Below, piece by piece: positions 51,901 to 64,000 of a stretch of 64,000 nucleotides of DNA. The stretch comes from Strix aluco (taxonomy: Eukaryota; Chordata; Aves; Strigiformes; Strigidae): assembly GCF_031877795.1 (NCBI RefSeq), contig NC_133932.1, positions 18,664,180 to 18,728,179 on the forward strand, in the 5' to 3' direction. Each line of letters starts with the position of its first letter. The first letter of the stretch is position 1. The position numbers and the translations under genes are program-made. The notes beneath the pieces were generated by a model, which saw only the letters and a list, made by a program, of their open reading frames with translations, was not told the origin of the DNA and did no database searches.

Positions 51901-54644
51901 ATGTCATTAAATTACACTGCATATTCCAAGGAGTTAGTTTTTCATGTGCTCAGAGGTAGGTGGCAGAGGTAGATACACCATGTTGGTTTTCAGTGGTCTT
52001 CAGCAAAACTCATTGTTATTTTTTTCTTCCTGTACATAACTAAGTTGTTCTCTGCTAGGAACATTTTTTCCTATTTTAAAAATCTATGATATATCAAAAC
52101 TCAGTTTGTCAAAATGTTGAATGCAGATAAAGTGGATTTGTACCACACAAATTAAAGAGCTGAAACTTTCTTGCCATTTTGTGTACCCGGTCTCTTAACC
52201 ACCTTCCTGAGGTCAGTGCCTCAACCTCACAGCAGAAGCCTTGGCCAGCTGGCCCGTGGAGCTGTTTGACTCCCACAGTCTTGGGAACCAGCTACCTTTG
52301 ATGTAGACTGTGAGCCATAGGGACTACTTCAGTTCTGGCTTTTCCTAACTTTCAAGTGTGGGACTTGATCATCCCATTAGTGTAAAAATGTAGTTAATAT
52401 GAATTTACCTTTCCTACTGCAATTTTTATTTTTTAAGAAGTTCATTGTTTCTCTCCCTCTTCACATACCATTCACATAGGATGATGGTTTATTTAGATTG
52501 ACAGTGTAATCCTCTACTAAATGATCTGAACTACTTAAAGACAAGAGAGATGCTATCTTCCATGGCATAAGCATTAGATGGTCATGAGGTCATGTACCTG
52601 GCCAATAGATTATGTTAAGCAGCAAAGGAATTTTGAAACTTGCAAGTAAAATAGGCTCATTTTCAGGTACCACACAAGGATTGTCCTCTCTAGGTTGCCT
52701 AAGAGCTCTAATGGTCATGATCTCCCATTCTGTGGCTCTCTTTTATCACTTCAGTTGTCCTTTCCTTTCTTTCCTCTTTTTGACTTTCTTAACTTTATTC
52801 TTCTGCTAGATGGCTGATGTCCATCAGTGCCTACAATTTCCTTTTTACTTCTGTTTTTCATGGTTCCATTCCTCATTTTGTTGCATTTGATTTGGGATGT
52901 TTGTCTTCCTTGTCCTACCACTCTCTCTGAGCTCTGAATGAGGTGAGAGACTACAGATGAAAGCTTTCTGTACTTGACTTGGAAGCCAGAAGACACAACG
53001 AAAGGGCCATTTTGTGCAGCCTCGCAATCTTAGTATGGAGTATGCTTAGTTGCTCTGTGGTAACAGTATCAGCACAGTCAAATTGATTACACAGAGTCCG
53101 TTAAGGATGGGATGCACTAAGCATAGATAAGCTTTGGCAGTACCAAAATTTCAAATTGCTATAGAGAATGTGTTCAGCTTGGGTAAATGTAAGCTTATAG
53201 CAAAGGACAGCAGTGAATGTCTATAAAAATGGTTCAAATCATAGAAATGCTGGTGTTCTTTAAGTAAAGCAAAACATATTTTCTCTTCTCTCACTCTTGG
53301 GAATGTTTGAAAGGTTTTGTTTGAATTTCTTTGTAGAAGTCCGCTTCCAAAATCCGGTTTGACATAGAATATTTTAGACTGGAAAGTGTTGAAAAGGCAA
53401 AAAACTATGTTGTAAGATGAGAGAGTTAAGCAACATGAGCCATAACCGTAGATAGAATGGAGGTCACACTTGTAGCTAGTTTCCTGTTTCGTTCTGTTCT
53501 TGCAGCACATCTGTTGTTGCCACAGCACATCAAAAGTTCCAGTAATGCTTAGCCTATTCACTTTACTAATAATAATTTTCCTTACTAATTTTGTAACAAG
53601 TAGTTTTGATTTTAAGTAATGTCCTGAAGCCTTAGCATTAGTGGGTTTCTATTATATTAGAGCAAATTAGGAAATTATTTTTAATAGCTATAGTCTGATA
53701 GATGTATTTTATACTTGAGAGGTGTGCCTCAAGAAATAAAAGTTGATTGAAATTGGTGCCACAGATGGATATTTTGAAAACAAAAAAGAAAATCAATAAT
53801 AGATTAGGCTTGATTAGATGTTGACATTTAGAACTGCACATAGATAATGTTAAAATTTACTGACAACAGGCAGCCTTGTTCCTGATTTGCATTTGTACCT
53901 CCATTCTTGGTTCAGGTGGATCATGGCACATACATTGTAAAGGTTAATGAACAAATTACCATGTAGCTCATCTGATTGTTCAGGCTCTAGCCTGGAGGGC
54001 TGAATGTGTTATAATGTAGTTTGTCTTATGTAGAAATTAATTTGTTTAATTTTTTTTGTTATGTGAAATTCTGAATTGCTTGAATGTTTAGATGAGTCCA
54101 AAATAATTTATGATCTGATTTTCTGTCATAACTTTCTCCATACATTTATTTTATTCCTCTGCAATTTAAGCATAGTTGTATCTGATTTGCATTCTTTTTA
54201 AGGGAGAAGAGAGTGAGGATCATGGTCTTTAGTTACTTACTTTCCATTTAATAAATATATCAAAGAGTGATCCTAATAGCATCATTTTGTCTTGCTATGT
54301 AGTTTTTGTCAACAATATCTAGCTGTTTATTCCTATTTCATTTTGTCTCTTAGTCAGTTTTTAATGCAGAACAGTACTTCTACCTCCCTCAACAGGATTA
54401 CCAAATTGATCTTTTCACCCAGTTGGCTTTTGCAAAAATTTAAGCCTTTTCTAGTTCATAACTAAAAGTGATTGAAAAGTCTGAAGAGATTTGTTAACCC
54501 TGCCTCTCTGCCTTTAAATTCCAATAAATATATTTTTCTTTTACAAATAATAGTTTGAAAAATAACTGTTATTATTACTGCTCAAGAACTGAAGATTCTT
54601 TGGTATTTACACTTTTTTTGTATTTTTGATTTAAACCCCACTTT

Positions 54645-55009
54645 TGCAGTTTGAGGGGATCACTTCCTTGTCAGCAGCATGCACCCTCAGCAAGTTTGCT
54701 GATGACATAAAACTGACAGGAGTGGCTGATACACCAGGTCTTGTTGCCATCCAGAGGAACCTTGACAAGCTGGAGAAATGGGCTGGCAGGAACCTCATGA
54801 AGTTCAACAAAGGGAAGTGCCAAGTCCTCCACCTGGGGAGGAACAACCCCGTGCACCAGTATCTGCTAGGGAGCACCCAGCTGGAAGGCAGCTTGGTAGA
54901 AAAGGACCTGGGTGAGGACACCAAGGCAAATGGTATCGTGGGCTGCAGTAGGCAAAGTATTGCCAGCAGATTGAGGGAGGTGATCCTCCCCTCTACTCAG
55001 TGCTGGTGA
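54645..55009 (+). pseudogene. CR1 ORF2 remnant with intact FADD motif
   Basis: A roughly 120-codon open piece of CR1 reverse transcriptase. The catalytic F-A-D-D block and the following KFNKGKCQVLHLG block are intact, but everything N-terminal is missing and an internal block after EKDLG is deleted. It cannot give a working enzyme. Confidence 0.85.
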
Positions 55010-55340
55010 GGCTACACCTGGAGTACTGGGTCCAGTTTTGGGCTCCCTCAGTACAGGAGAGACAGGAACATACTCGAAGAGGGTCCAGTGAAGGGCCACA
55101 AAGGTGATGAAGCGACTGGAATATCTCTCTTATGAGGAAAGGCTGAGAGAGCTGGGACTGTTTAGCCTAGTGAAGAGAAGGCTTGACAGGGATCTTAGTG
55201 TATAGAAATACTTGAAGGGAAGGGTGCAAAGAAGACAGAGACAGGCTCTTTACAGTGAGGCCCGGCGACACGAGCAGAGGCAATGGGCACAAACTGAAAC
55301 ATGGGAGGTGCTCTCTGAACATCAGGAAACACTTTTTTGT

Positions 55341-55418
55341 GTTTTGAGAAACACTACACTGTGGTGGTTCTCAACTGCACCGTGGTGATTTTGGGTTTTG
55401 AGAACACCACACTGTGAG
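55341..55418. repeat. 54-bp imperfect tandem duplication inside CR1
   Basis: GTTTTGAGAAACACTACACT at 55341 recurs as GTTTTGAGAACACCACACTG at 55395. Between them GTGGTGGTTCTC and CGTGGTGATT form a further near-repeat, and GTGGTTCTCAAC is close to the reverse complement of TTGAGAACACCAC. CR1 relatives pass directly from the AAACACTTTTTT segment to GTGAGGGTGACTGAGCA, so this is an insertion. Confidence 0.7.
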
Positions 55419-55589
55419 GGTGACTGAGCATTGGTACAGGTTGTCCAGGGAGGTTTTGGAGTCTCCCACGTTGGAGATATTCAGAAACTGTCTAGATGTG
55501 GTCCTGGGCAACTTGCTCTAGGCGGCCCTGGTTGAGCAGGGAGCATTGGAAGGTCCCTTCCAACCTCAACCATGCTGTGAATCGGGAAA

Positions 55590-58500
55590 ACACAGCACTG
55601 TGCAATTCAAATTTTAGCTGTGAATGTTTCTGTTTCACTCAGACTTGTCTCTCCCTGGCCCCAACAATATCTGTAGTAGTTTTCTATTGCATTTAATTAA
55701 ACAGGGACAGGGAAAGAACATCTATGGAGGAAGAAAGTAAGTTGATTAGAAATTGAGAGTGGATTAAAACTTTTTCTTTGAATTGTAACTCTGTAATGAT
55801 ATTTTTAAAAATGAATAATAGTATATTTGCTTTTTTCATCCATTTTGTTCTTTTCAACCTTGTGTTTGTACTGGCAGAGGTGGATGTGTACCATTTTGAA
55901 TTGATAAATAATTTCAGCATCAAAATTTTCATTGGTAAAATTGAATCTGTGAATAATCAGTGTTCTCACAGATATCTGTGCACTATGACACATTATGTAG
56001 GATTATTTCAAGAGGAATTAGTTAGGACAAATTGTACTAGGCACTCTTAAAGTGTGCAGATTCAAGAGAAACAAGCTGTGTGTCAGTGAAAGGCACTGTG
56101 ACTTTCTTAAAGGGAGGTGTAGGAAAGGACAGCTGGACCATTTGGGTATCAGAGCAGAAAACCAAGACCAAAGCTAGAGAGATAATAATCACATAATGAA
56201 TATACATGCTCTATATTCATTTTACTGCTGTAAGGCAATGCCCCAGAGAAATACAATGGCTTCCAGATCAACTGTGACTGAAGAAGGTATCACAAGGGAC
56301 ACCACAGAGAATGGGAATTTCATAATGTCCAGTATAGTATAATGATGCCAAGCCAAGATTGGTGATAGAAATCAAATGCACATGCCAGTAAGTTTTAATA
56401 AACCCAAACTTCTAAATATCGTGAGGTAGAGTCAGAAGTAGAGTCTGCAGTAGAGTTCTTTTTATTTCTTTTGTCTTGCAACATGTGGTAGATGGTTTCA
56501 AACTTTCCCATCTAGCCAGAGATAAAAAACCAAGACTCTTAGGTAATAGCTGCTGGGTTTTGGGAAAATCACTAAATCATGACTTGGGACTTAGTTGTAT
56601 TAATATAGATCCCGGTCATTTGTCTTTGTTTTCTCTCCTTAGCAGTCAATATTATTTCTGTGTTATTTGAATAAAAATTAAATAGGGCCTTTTGAGAACA
56701 AAGTAATTTTGAGAACCCTGTTGAGATGTTTGGCCTAAGTATCTTCTTCACTTGTACACATACCTCAGAACAGGAGTTAACAATGTGCTCTGTTAGCAGA
56801 TATTTTACGTTAGTGTCTCCTTATCAGCTCCCAGTGAGTTTAATAACTACATATGCCAGTGTTTGCGGGATCAGATTATTTCATTTATGTAAGGGACTCA
56901 CCCTATGAAGTTGGAAGGTCCCATTAATTTACCCGAGATTGCAGAAGTAGGAGTGCATGAAAAAATGCCCAAGCAGCAACATTTTTTCACAGCAGAATAA
57001 CATACTGTATGTCCATTTGCCTATAAGGATGGCTGAAGTGCATCATCTGGAACTCTGCTCAGTTATGTAAATAAAATTAAGGATACACTGTAATTCAAAG
57101 GTGCAATGTTTGGTTTATATAAAAGGCATAAAGGGAATGAGTAGAACTGGAGTTGCTGCATCACAGAACTCAGGTCTAAGTGCCAGACACTGACAAGACC
57201 GTGCTGATATTATGGAGTGTGAATGATACCAATATCAAAGTGTATCAAAGCAGTATCAGAAGCTTGGAATGGAAGCAAAGGACAGCAGAACAGAATTGTC
57301 TGTTTGGGGTTATTGCTATTAAACAGAAGTTTGTTAGGTTTTTTTTCCTTTTCTATTGTACAAATTTTATTTTGCCTGTGAAACACTAAAAATTGGTTAA
57401 AATTAATACAGTAGTTGCGTGAAGCGTTCTTGTGATGTATAAGGAGAAACCTCTTTGCAGGTGACAGGTTTGTGTGTCTTGCTCATATTCTCAGAGTTAA
57501 GACCAATTGTCACCATCTGAGCAGATGAGAATTTTCTACCTCTCCAGGTCAGATGAGACTGCCAAAGCAATTTGTGGTTGGAGATTTTTTCCTTCACTGT
57601 AGCATGTAATATACTGTACTTCTTAGGTTCATAAGGACTGCTATCTTAAAAGAAAAAAAAAAAAATCCTGCTATGGACAGGTTCTTCATAATACCCTTCA
57701 GTTAAGCATCTGCTTAGTTAAAGGTTTTCTGTTTTATAGTGTGTTTAGGAAAGACAAGTGAGTCAATATTCAAACTGTGCAAAGAGTGACTGAAGAACTG
57801 TTAATTCTTTTGCACTAATGTATGTAAACTTTTAACTGTGATTATGAATGCTTGAGTCTCTGACCTAAGGGATTCTTTCTTTTCTGATACCTGGTGTACT
57901 TATGTCCAAATCAGATGCGATTACACCAAATTCAGTGAGTACGTTGTCCAAATGACCTGATCATGTGAGCTGCCAGATAGTAGCTCAGGTTGACTTCACA
58001 GTTTTTCAGCATGCACAAAAAAATCACTTTGACTGTTTGGTTTTGGGCCCTTTACTGCATGGAACATATGTTAAAAGGTTTTTGATCTGGTTTAAACTAA
58101 GAGAAAACTATGAAGAGAATTTAAGAAATAGTCTTGATATAAAATGCTTTATGAATAAAGTAAAATTCTTGTTGGTGAGCTTCATGGAGGTAGTATTCTT
58201 TGAGCAAAGATAAACATATTTATGCAGCTGTAAGGGACATAAGTATGATTTTCATTGCAGTAAAGTGATACAATTTATGACTAAAGTTCCTAAAATAGCA
58301 GTGGGCTATCCCTTTTTTCAGATAATGAAATGGAACAGTATGTTTTTGATAAGGGAGAGGAGAAGAAAATAGAAAGAAGAAAGAGAAGATTAAAAAAATC
58401 AAATTCTTCTGACTTTTTACATGAATATTCTAGTTTACAAAACTTTGGGTTTAGTTTGGCAGGAAAAAAGTAATGTGTTCAATAATATGTCATCTCTAGG

Positions 58501-61500
58501 TGTAAGCATACAGATTTGTAGACTCCAGGCAGGTTCTAGCACCTTTTTAAAAGTACATAATTTAAAAAATATAAAAAATAAATTAATTCCAGTGGAGGGT
58601 AGGATAGAAATGTCATCAACTTGAGTCCATTGATTCCATTTTTAGTGCCCAAAACTGCTACAGTTCATAAAATGCAGTTTTACAGGCTATTAGTCCATAA
58701 TGTGGGTTATGTCCTTTGGAGACTTATGTTAAAGATAAATGGAGTAGTTAAGAAAGATCTATATTGCAGTTCTGTGAAGAGGGTTCAAGAATTATTTAAG
58801 AAGTGCTTCTTACTGTGTTCCAAGAGGAAATGGGTTGGAGGGGAGAAGTTACCATCAGCTTCAAAGGAAATTAGAAATGGAAGAGTCAGTTTGTCATTCA
58901 GCAAGTGGCTTAAATTCCTTGGAGGTGAGGAAAATATTTTTCTGTAACATTAGTGGCTTTGAAAGGGTTTTTTAATTGTTCTTGATAGAAAAAATAGTAT
59001 TTGCATTAGTGGTACATGCTAAGACTGTTTACACTTCATCAAGTGGCTCTGTTGACTGTAACTGGAACATGGGATTAGAAAGACCTCTTACCACAAGCAA
59101 ATGCCTCCTATGATGCTGTATAAAAAACCGATTAGTTTTCATCTTAAGTCTAGTTAAGTGATGTTCCCTCATTGCTACTGTTGGAAGGTTGTTCTGAACT
59201 TCAGTGCTATGAAATTAAAATGCATTTATAAAGTACATTTATTAGTGGTTGGTGCTTATTCATTTATGCTTGTGCTGGCATTGTCCCAAAGCTTAAGAAC
59301 ATCTTTCCATTCTCAATTTTTGTCTAGCTACAGTATTGGAGGAGGAGTCATATCTCTTATTTTGGGTTTTGGTATGCTGTTTTCATGTCTCATTCAAGAG
59401 ATTTCTGATCACTATGACAGTCACAGTTACCTTCGCTTGTTCTTCATCCTGTTTTAATTCATTCTTTCTCGAACAAAGGTGGCCAGACCATGTGCAGCTT
59501 TGCTGGTGAGACTTTACTGTTACTTTGTGCAATAGTAGTATTTTTATTAGAAATACCTGACACTTTCTGTGATGGCATTTGTCTCCTCCATTCCCATGTG
59601 ATTTGATTGGTCCTTGGTTGGCTTGTCATCAGCTAGTATGTGCACGTCTTATCTTCTCTGTCTGCCATTAGGCTCCCACTTCATAAAAGAAATTCTCCTT
59701 GGCTCCCTTTGGATTGTCTAATGATTTCACATCTTTCCTTCTTTATTATCCCAGATATGAAGAATCATTCCTTCTCCCCCCATAGCCCCCCACATAGTGT
59801 TACAGCCTTCAGTTGTGTTAACAATGCTTCCCAAATTTCCCATGAAAAAAATATCATTAGAACAAGCCTACTTTGGCCAAGGACATTACTTAAAGAATAA
59901 ATAAGATAAGTCTCATGACTAATCTTTGAGGAATTGCACAACGAACCGCGCAGTTAAATACTGTCTGTCTCAAAAGCATACCTTTTATGCACTTCCTCAC
60001 CTCTTTTGCTCTCTATTTAAAGCAGCTAAAAACTCTTTTACAACTTGTTTCAGTTTCCTAACCCAGATTTCTTTCTGACATTTATGCAACAAAATGTACA
60101 TGATAAGCCAGAATGTTCGCTACCAGTATGGCGTTGCCATACAAATAGTAATTTAATATCTTAACTATAAAACCACAAATAATATTTCATAATTTTTGTA
60201 GATTCAAAACACTTTTCAGTTTGTATAATTCTGAAATAAGGCTGGAAGAAGTACTGCATTCTCAAAGTCAAATTGAATGAAATTACCCTCAAATTCAGCT
60301 GTAATTTTACCTTAATGCATTATAATTCAGATGTCAGCTTTTTCTTCCATAATTTGATTCTGCTTGGCTATTAGTATCGCTCAGTACTTACTCTGTTTTA
60401 TTGCTCTTAGATGAAATAAATTAAGCTGTATAGCAATATAAAAGATAATATTCATTGTTATAAATTCGGCATTTACAAGAATGAAACATCTTAAATTCCC
60501 CCTTCATCTGTTTTAAATTAAGTATGAGATTTAAATCACTTGTTCTGTTTGAGAGCAAGCACTGGAAATGAAGGGACTGTGGACAATCAAAAAAGCACAC
60601 TGAGATTCTGATCAAGGCATTCATTATTGTTGGTGGGAAACAACGTTAAACAATAATTGATTGCATTCATGTAGAGAAACCTGCCATGAGGTAGTATTAT
60701 ATTCGTAGTCTTAGAATGATTTTGAACAGGTGGGAAAGTGAGAGTAGCAAGCACAATATTTCAAATTGCTCAGGTATGGTGGTAGCTAGCTCTTGTAAGA
60801 AAAGAGGCCTTAGATCAATGTGGGTTTATGAAATGTGTAAAAAATTTGTATTCAATTTTAGATATTACCTCCCTTTACAGTTGCTTTTTTAACTAGGGAT
60901 GTAATTGTATACTTAATTTTCACCCTAAAATATTTCCTTTTAACACTGATTCTCTTCATCTCATTCCTTATTTAATTCTCATTATAATCTCACTAATCCT
61001 TACTATAGGTAGGAAAAAATACATGCTAGTAAAAAATAATGTTTGGCCTGAAAATGTTCTTAGATTCCTAACAGTCTTAATTTAATGTGTGCTGACTCTA
61101 TCAAAGAGATTGTTTACTCCAGAATAACTCTATCATTATTGGAAATGAAACCTTGTTGCAGACGAGCTTCTATCATGCAGTCTGAAATGAGAAGACAGCT
61201 TCCGTTGTCTTAGTTTTAGTATGTCCTGTAAATTGCCACATTTTGAAAGACTGTGATTTAGAATTTTAGACAAATCAGTTACGGATGATATATTTTTGAT
61301 TCTAGATACAATTCTGGTGGCAAGTTGTCTTAAAGAAAATATGTGCAAAACCTGTTAGCTGCCTCCCCTTTCCAACTTATACATCATTCGTGATTTGCAC
61401 AGAATAATAAACATGTTTCTTTTTAACAGAGTCAATGTTCATCATCTTCCTGTACAGCCCATCTATCCATTACCACTTTTCAGTGCCTTTCCTGACGTTT

Positions 61501-61568
61501 CCTACAATCCCAGCTCTCTCTTCTGTCATTAATTTTTTTGCTGTTCTACATAACACACACATTTTCTA
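55590..61568. other. Intron 1 sequence, nothing recognised
   Basis: AT-rich unique-looking sequence with many short frames. An A-rich run lies near 57653-57665. No exon matching the Eph ligand-binding domain and no mobile element was seen. Confidence 0.45.
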
Positions 61569-62141
61569 TTCCTTCCTTCCTTCCTTCCTTCCTTCCTTCC
61601 TTCCTTCCTTCCTTCCTTCCTTCCTTCCTTCCTTCCTTCCTTCCTTCCTTCCTTCCTTCCTTCCTTCCTTCCTTCCTTCCTTCCTTCCTTCCTTCCTTCC
61701 TTCCTTCCTTCCTCCCTCCCTCCCTCCCTCCCTCCCTCCCTCCCTCCCCCCTCCCCTCCCCTCCCCCCCTCCCCTCCCCTCCCCTCCCCCCCTCCCCTCC
61801 CCTCCCCTCCCCCTCCCCTCCCCTCCCCTCCCCTCCCCTCCCCTCCCCTCCCCTCCCCTCCCCTCCCCTCCCCTCCCCTCCCCTCCCCTCCCCTCCCCTC
61901 CCCTCCCCTCCCCTCCCCTCCCCTCCCCTTCCCTTCCCTTCCCTTCCCTTCCCTTCCCTTCCCTTCCCTTCCCTTCCCTTCCCTTCCCTTCCCTTCCCTT
62001 CCCTTCCCTTCCCTTCCCTTCCCTTCCCTTCCCTTCCCTTCCCTTCCCTTCCCTTCCCTTCCCTTCCCTTCCCCTCCCCTCCCCTCCCCCCCCCTCCCCC
62101 CCCTCCCCTCCCCCCCCCTCCCCCCCCTCCCCTCCCCTCCT
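61569..62141. repeat. 573-nt pure polypyrimidine microsatellite mosaic
   Basis: Every base on the + strand is C or T. Ordered blocks are seen: (TTCC)n at about 61569-61710 (roughly 35 units), (TCCC)n at about 61711-61748, (CCCCT)n with a few longer C-runs at about 61749-61927, (CCCTT)n at about 61928-62070, then C-rich CCCCT/CCCCCCCT at 62071-62141. The long PSFLPSFLPS and LPSPPLPSPP frames are translations of this simple repeat and not proteins. A tract with all purines on the other strand can form triplex (H-DNA) structures and is prone to length change and assembly error. Confidence 0.97.
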
Positions 62142-63251
62142 GTATTTCCTTTTAGCCTCAGCAGTTCACATTATGCTCTTGCAAAATTCATTGACTGCTC
62201 TGATCCACCCACCAAGCCATTCTCTGCTCTGTAGGCACCATCAGCCTGTTGGTCATTAACTACCTTCATCAAACTGCTGTTCCCACAGCATTCCACTTTC
62301 ACTGGGTTTTTCCTTAACTGTCAAATCCACTCGATGTTTGGGTAAAAATATTTGTCCTTAACCAACTAACCTTTGGTCTTAGAGTTTGTTGATCTGTTGG
62401 CCCCTGGCCTTGCCACAAACAACTGTTTTGCTGCCTCTCCGCAGTACTTCTTCCTTCTTGCTACTTTGCCATTTGCATCTTCTGCAGGTAACACTGTACT
62501 CTCTTCTCCAGCTTTAGTTCCAAATCCTTTGTAGTTCCAACTAGACTCTGATTGATTATGCGTATAGCGATGCCACCCTTTAAAACCAGGGAGGGACCAT
62601 TTTTAGGCAAGACAAAGCCATTGAATTATCTCCTCTGTAAGACTTGCATGACACCTGCAGCGCAGTAAATCTGGGGGTGGGTGCACTAGCTGATTCTTCT
62701 TCTGTCTCTCTTCTTTGTGACTTCTAGGGCAGCTAGTGCTATAGGGACACTGCAGCAAAACAGCCCACTGACTCAAAGGACTCCCACTCCACAAGAGGAG
62801 CTGGAGGAGGAGGAAGCTGGCTTAGGGCTCCACCCTTCCCCATACCAGTAAGCAGGCATGTAACCATGCTGTAGTGTATTTTTTTTAACGGTAACCAGAA
62901 TAGAAGAACATGCAGTTTTGGAAGGCCTCATGACAAGAATTAAAAAACTTACACTGATGATAGTTCTTGTAGGTCACTCCGCAACCCAGTTTTCTCTGTG
63001 CTTTAATTACATCTGGTAACATCTTCAATGAAAGGTGAAAACAATGTATTTCTATGGAACTGTGTATGTTGGAGCTTTAAAAGATGGGGTCTGTATCAGC
63101 TATAGAATTTCCTAAAGGGGGAACATAAAGTGCATTCTTCATATGCTTTTCAAAGTACTTATGCTTAACAAACTTTCTTGGGAAGAAGTACAGGGGCAGT
63201 AGTAATTTTACAGGATTGGTCTTTGTTGTGTTGGTAAAAACTATTTCACAC
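62142..63251. other. Intron 1 sequence, nothing recognised
   Basis: Moderate GC up to about 62860, then AT-rich. No exon or mobile element was recognised. Confidence 0.4.
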
Positions 63252-63300
63252 TAGATAATAGATCTATATACTGGATAGATAAATAGATACGTAGATAGAT
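63252..63300. repeat. GATA/TAGA-type microsatellite, interrupted
   Basis: Loose repeats of GATA and TAGA (TAGATAATAGATCTATATA, GGATAGATAAATAGATA, GTAGATAGATG). It directly abuts the 5' truncation point of the last CR1. Confidence 0.8.
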
Positions 63301-64000
63301 GTGAACTTCAACAAGGCCAAGTGCAAGGTCTTCCACCTGGGTCAGGAAAGTCCCCAATATCAATACAGACTGGGGGATGAATGCATTGAGAGCCGCCCTG
63401 TGGAAAAGGACTTGGGGATACTGGGGAATAAAAAAATGGACTTGAGCTGGCAATGTGTGCTTGCTGCCCAGAAAGCCAGCTGTATGTATCCTGGGCTGCA
63501 TAAAAAGCAGCATGGCCAGGAGGTTGAGGGAGGTGATTCTCTCCCTGTGCTCTGGTGAGCCCCAGCAGAAGAAAGGCATGGACCTGTTAGAGTGGGTCCA
63601 GAGGAGGCCATGAAAATGATCAGAGGGCTGAAACACCTCTCATGTGAAGAAAGGCTGAGAGAGTTGGGCTGTTTGTCCTGGAGAAGAGAGGGCTCTGTGG
63701 AGACCGTATTGTGGCTTTTCAGTATATAAAGGGAGCTTGTAAGAAAGATGAAGAAGGACTTTTTACCAGAGCATGTAGTGACAAGACAAGGGGGTAATGG
63801 TTTTTAAACTGAAAGAGGATAAATTTAGGTTGGATTTAAGGAGTAAATTCTTTCCTGTGAGAGTGGTGAGACACTGGAACAGGTTGCTCAGAGAAGCTGT
63901 GGCTGCCCCCTCCCTGGCAGTGTTCAAGGCCAGGTTGGACGGGGCTTTGAGCAACCTGGGCTAGTGGAAGGTGTCCCTGCCCATGGCAGGGGGGCTGGAA
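63301..64000 (+). mobile_element. CR1 LINE, sense, runs off the window
   Basis: A + strand CR1, 5'-truncated in the reverse transcriptase tail. It starts [13 protein letters not shown] (63301-63558 frame), continues with frameshifts through GAAAGGCTGAGAGAGTTGGG and AGACACTGGAACAGGTTGCTC, and ends in GCCCATGGCAGGGGGGCTGGAA at the window edge, a few tens of bases short of the expected 3' terminus. Its 3' part closely matches the reverse complement of the copy at 45.6 kb, so the two belong to the same or a sister subfamily. No functional ORF remains. Confidence 0.92.

Larger units (their letters stand above)
46790..54630. other. Intron 1 sequence, mostly unique
   Basis: AT-rich with no supported exon. 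It holds a T16 run (48706-48721) and an A/C-rich low-complexity patch (about 48938-48986). Frames such as 50269-50595 (minus, 108 codons) were not recognised. A slightly GC-richer patch lies at about 52180-52320 with no assigned identity. Confidence 0.4.
54645..55582 (+). mobile_element. CR1 LINE, sense orientation, with internal insertion
   Basis: A + strand CR1 copy of about 940 bp, 5'-truncated within the reverse transcriptase. It begins around the F-A-D-D region and ends in the CR1 3' segment GAAGGTCCCTTCCAACCTCAACCATG (split in two blocks here: GGTCCCTTCCAACC and CTCAACCATGCTGTGA). The first part stays open (54644-55009) and reads TLSKFADDIKL, RNLMKFNKGKCQVLHLGR and ASRLREVILP. After EKDLG it skips a block that related copies have (as at 46.2 kb, [12 protein letters not shown]), so an internal deletion is inferred. 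Later parts are frameshifted. An imperfect 54-bp tandem repeat is inserted near 55341-55418. It belongs to a subfamily different from the 45.6 kb and 63.3 kb copies, judging by its 3' end. Confidence 0.92.
41246..64000 (+). other. EPHA6: EPHA6 intron 1, 5' part
   Basis: It begins at the GTAAGG donor and runs beyond the window. The short second exon expected for Eph genes (start of the ligand-binding domain) was not found here, in keeping with very large first introns in this family. The intron contains CR1 copies in both orientations, microsatellites and otherwise AT-rich unique sequence. Confidence 0.75.

Noticed and set aside
61435..62259. Long frames of Pro, Ser, Phe and Leu repeats (274 and 205 codons)
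   Set aside because: They are translations of the TTCC/CCCCT simple repeat in more than one frame, not a protein.

Overview
This is eukaryotic, almost certainly avian, nuclear DNA. It is AT-rich and non-coding for most of its length, and it carries several CR1 (chicken repeat 1) LINE copies with the diagnostic CR1 3' end plus two bird-type solo LTRs. No operons, bacterial genes, CRISPR arrays, tRNAs or rRNAs were seen.

The one protein-coding gene I can support is EPHA6, an ephrin-A receptor tyrosine kinase, on the + strand. Only its first coding exon lies in the window (41143-41245). The exon encodes a start methionine in strong context and the whole signal peptide, and it ends at a phase-1 GTAAGG donor. 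It sits near the 3' side of a roughly 2 kb CpG island (about 39.62-41.66 kb) that looks like a TATA-less promoter and 5' leader. The leader holds three short upstream ORFs. Everything from 41246 to the window end is the start of a very large intron 1.

Layout: 1-0.73 kb, featureless. 0.74-2.33 kb, two solo LTRs in opposite orientation, each with a perfect 5-bp target-site duplication. 2.3-38.9 kb, a gene-poor upstream stretch interrupted by two GC-rich blocks (6.23-6.78 and 26.1-26.7 kb) and a short CR1 piece (19.2 kb). 38.95-39.02 kb, a CR1 3'-end stub. 39.6-41.7 kb, the CpG island, EPHA6 leader and exon 1. 41.7-64 kb, intron 1, holding a 48-bp tandem duplication (43.3 kb), a 1.2 kb antisense CR1 (45.6-46.77 kb), a sense CR1 with an internal tandem insertion (54.6-55.6 kb), a 573-nt strand-pure polypyrimidine tract built of successive microsatellites (61.57-62.14 kb), a GATA microsatellite and a final sense CR1 that runs off the window.

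Most open frames in the window are chance, GC-driven or repeat-derived. A few in the upstream stretch are listed with low confidence because they look protein-like but were not recognised. I found no convincing evidence of a wholly new biological system. The most notable items are the LTR pair, the internal periodicity of the first LTR, the polypyrimidine tract and the uORF-bearing EPHA6 leader.
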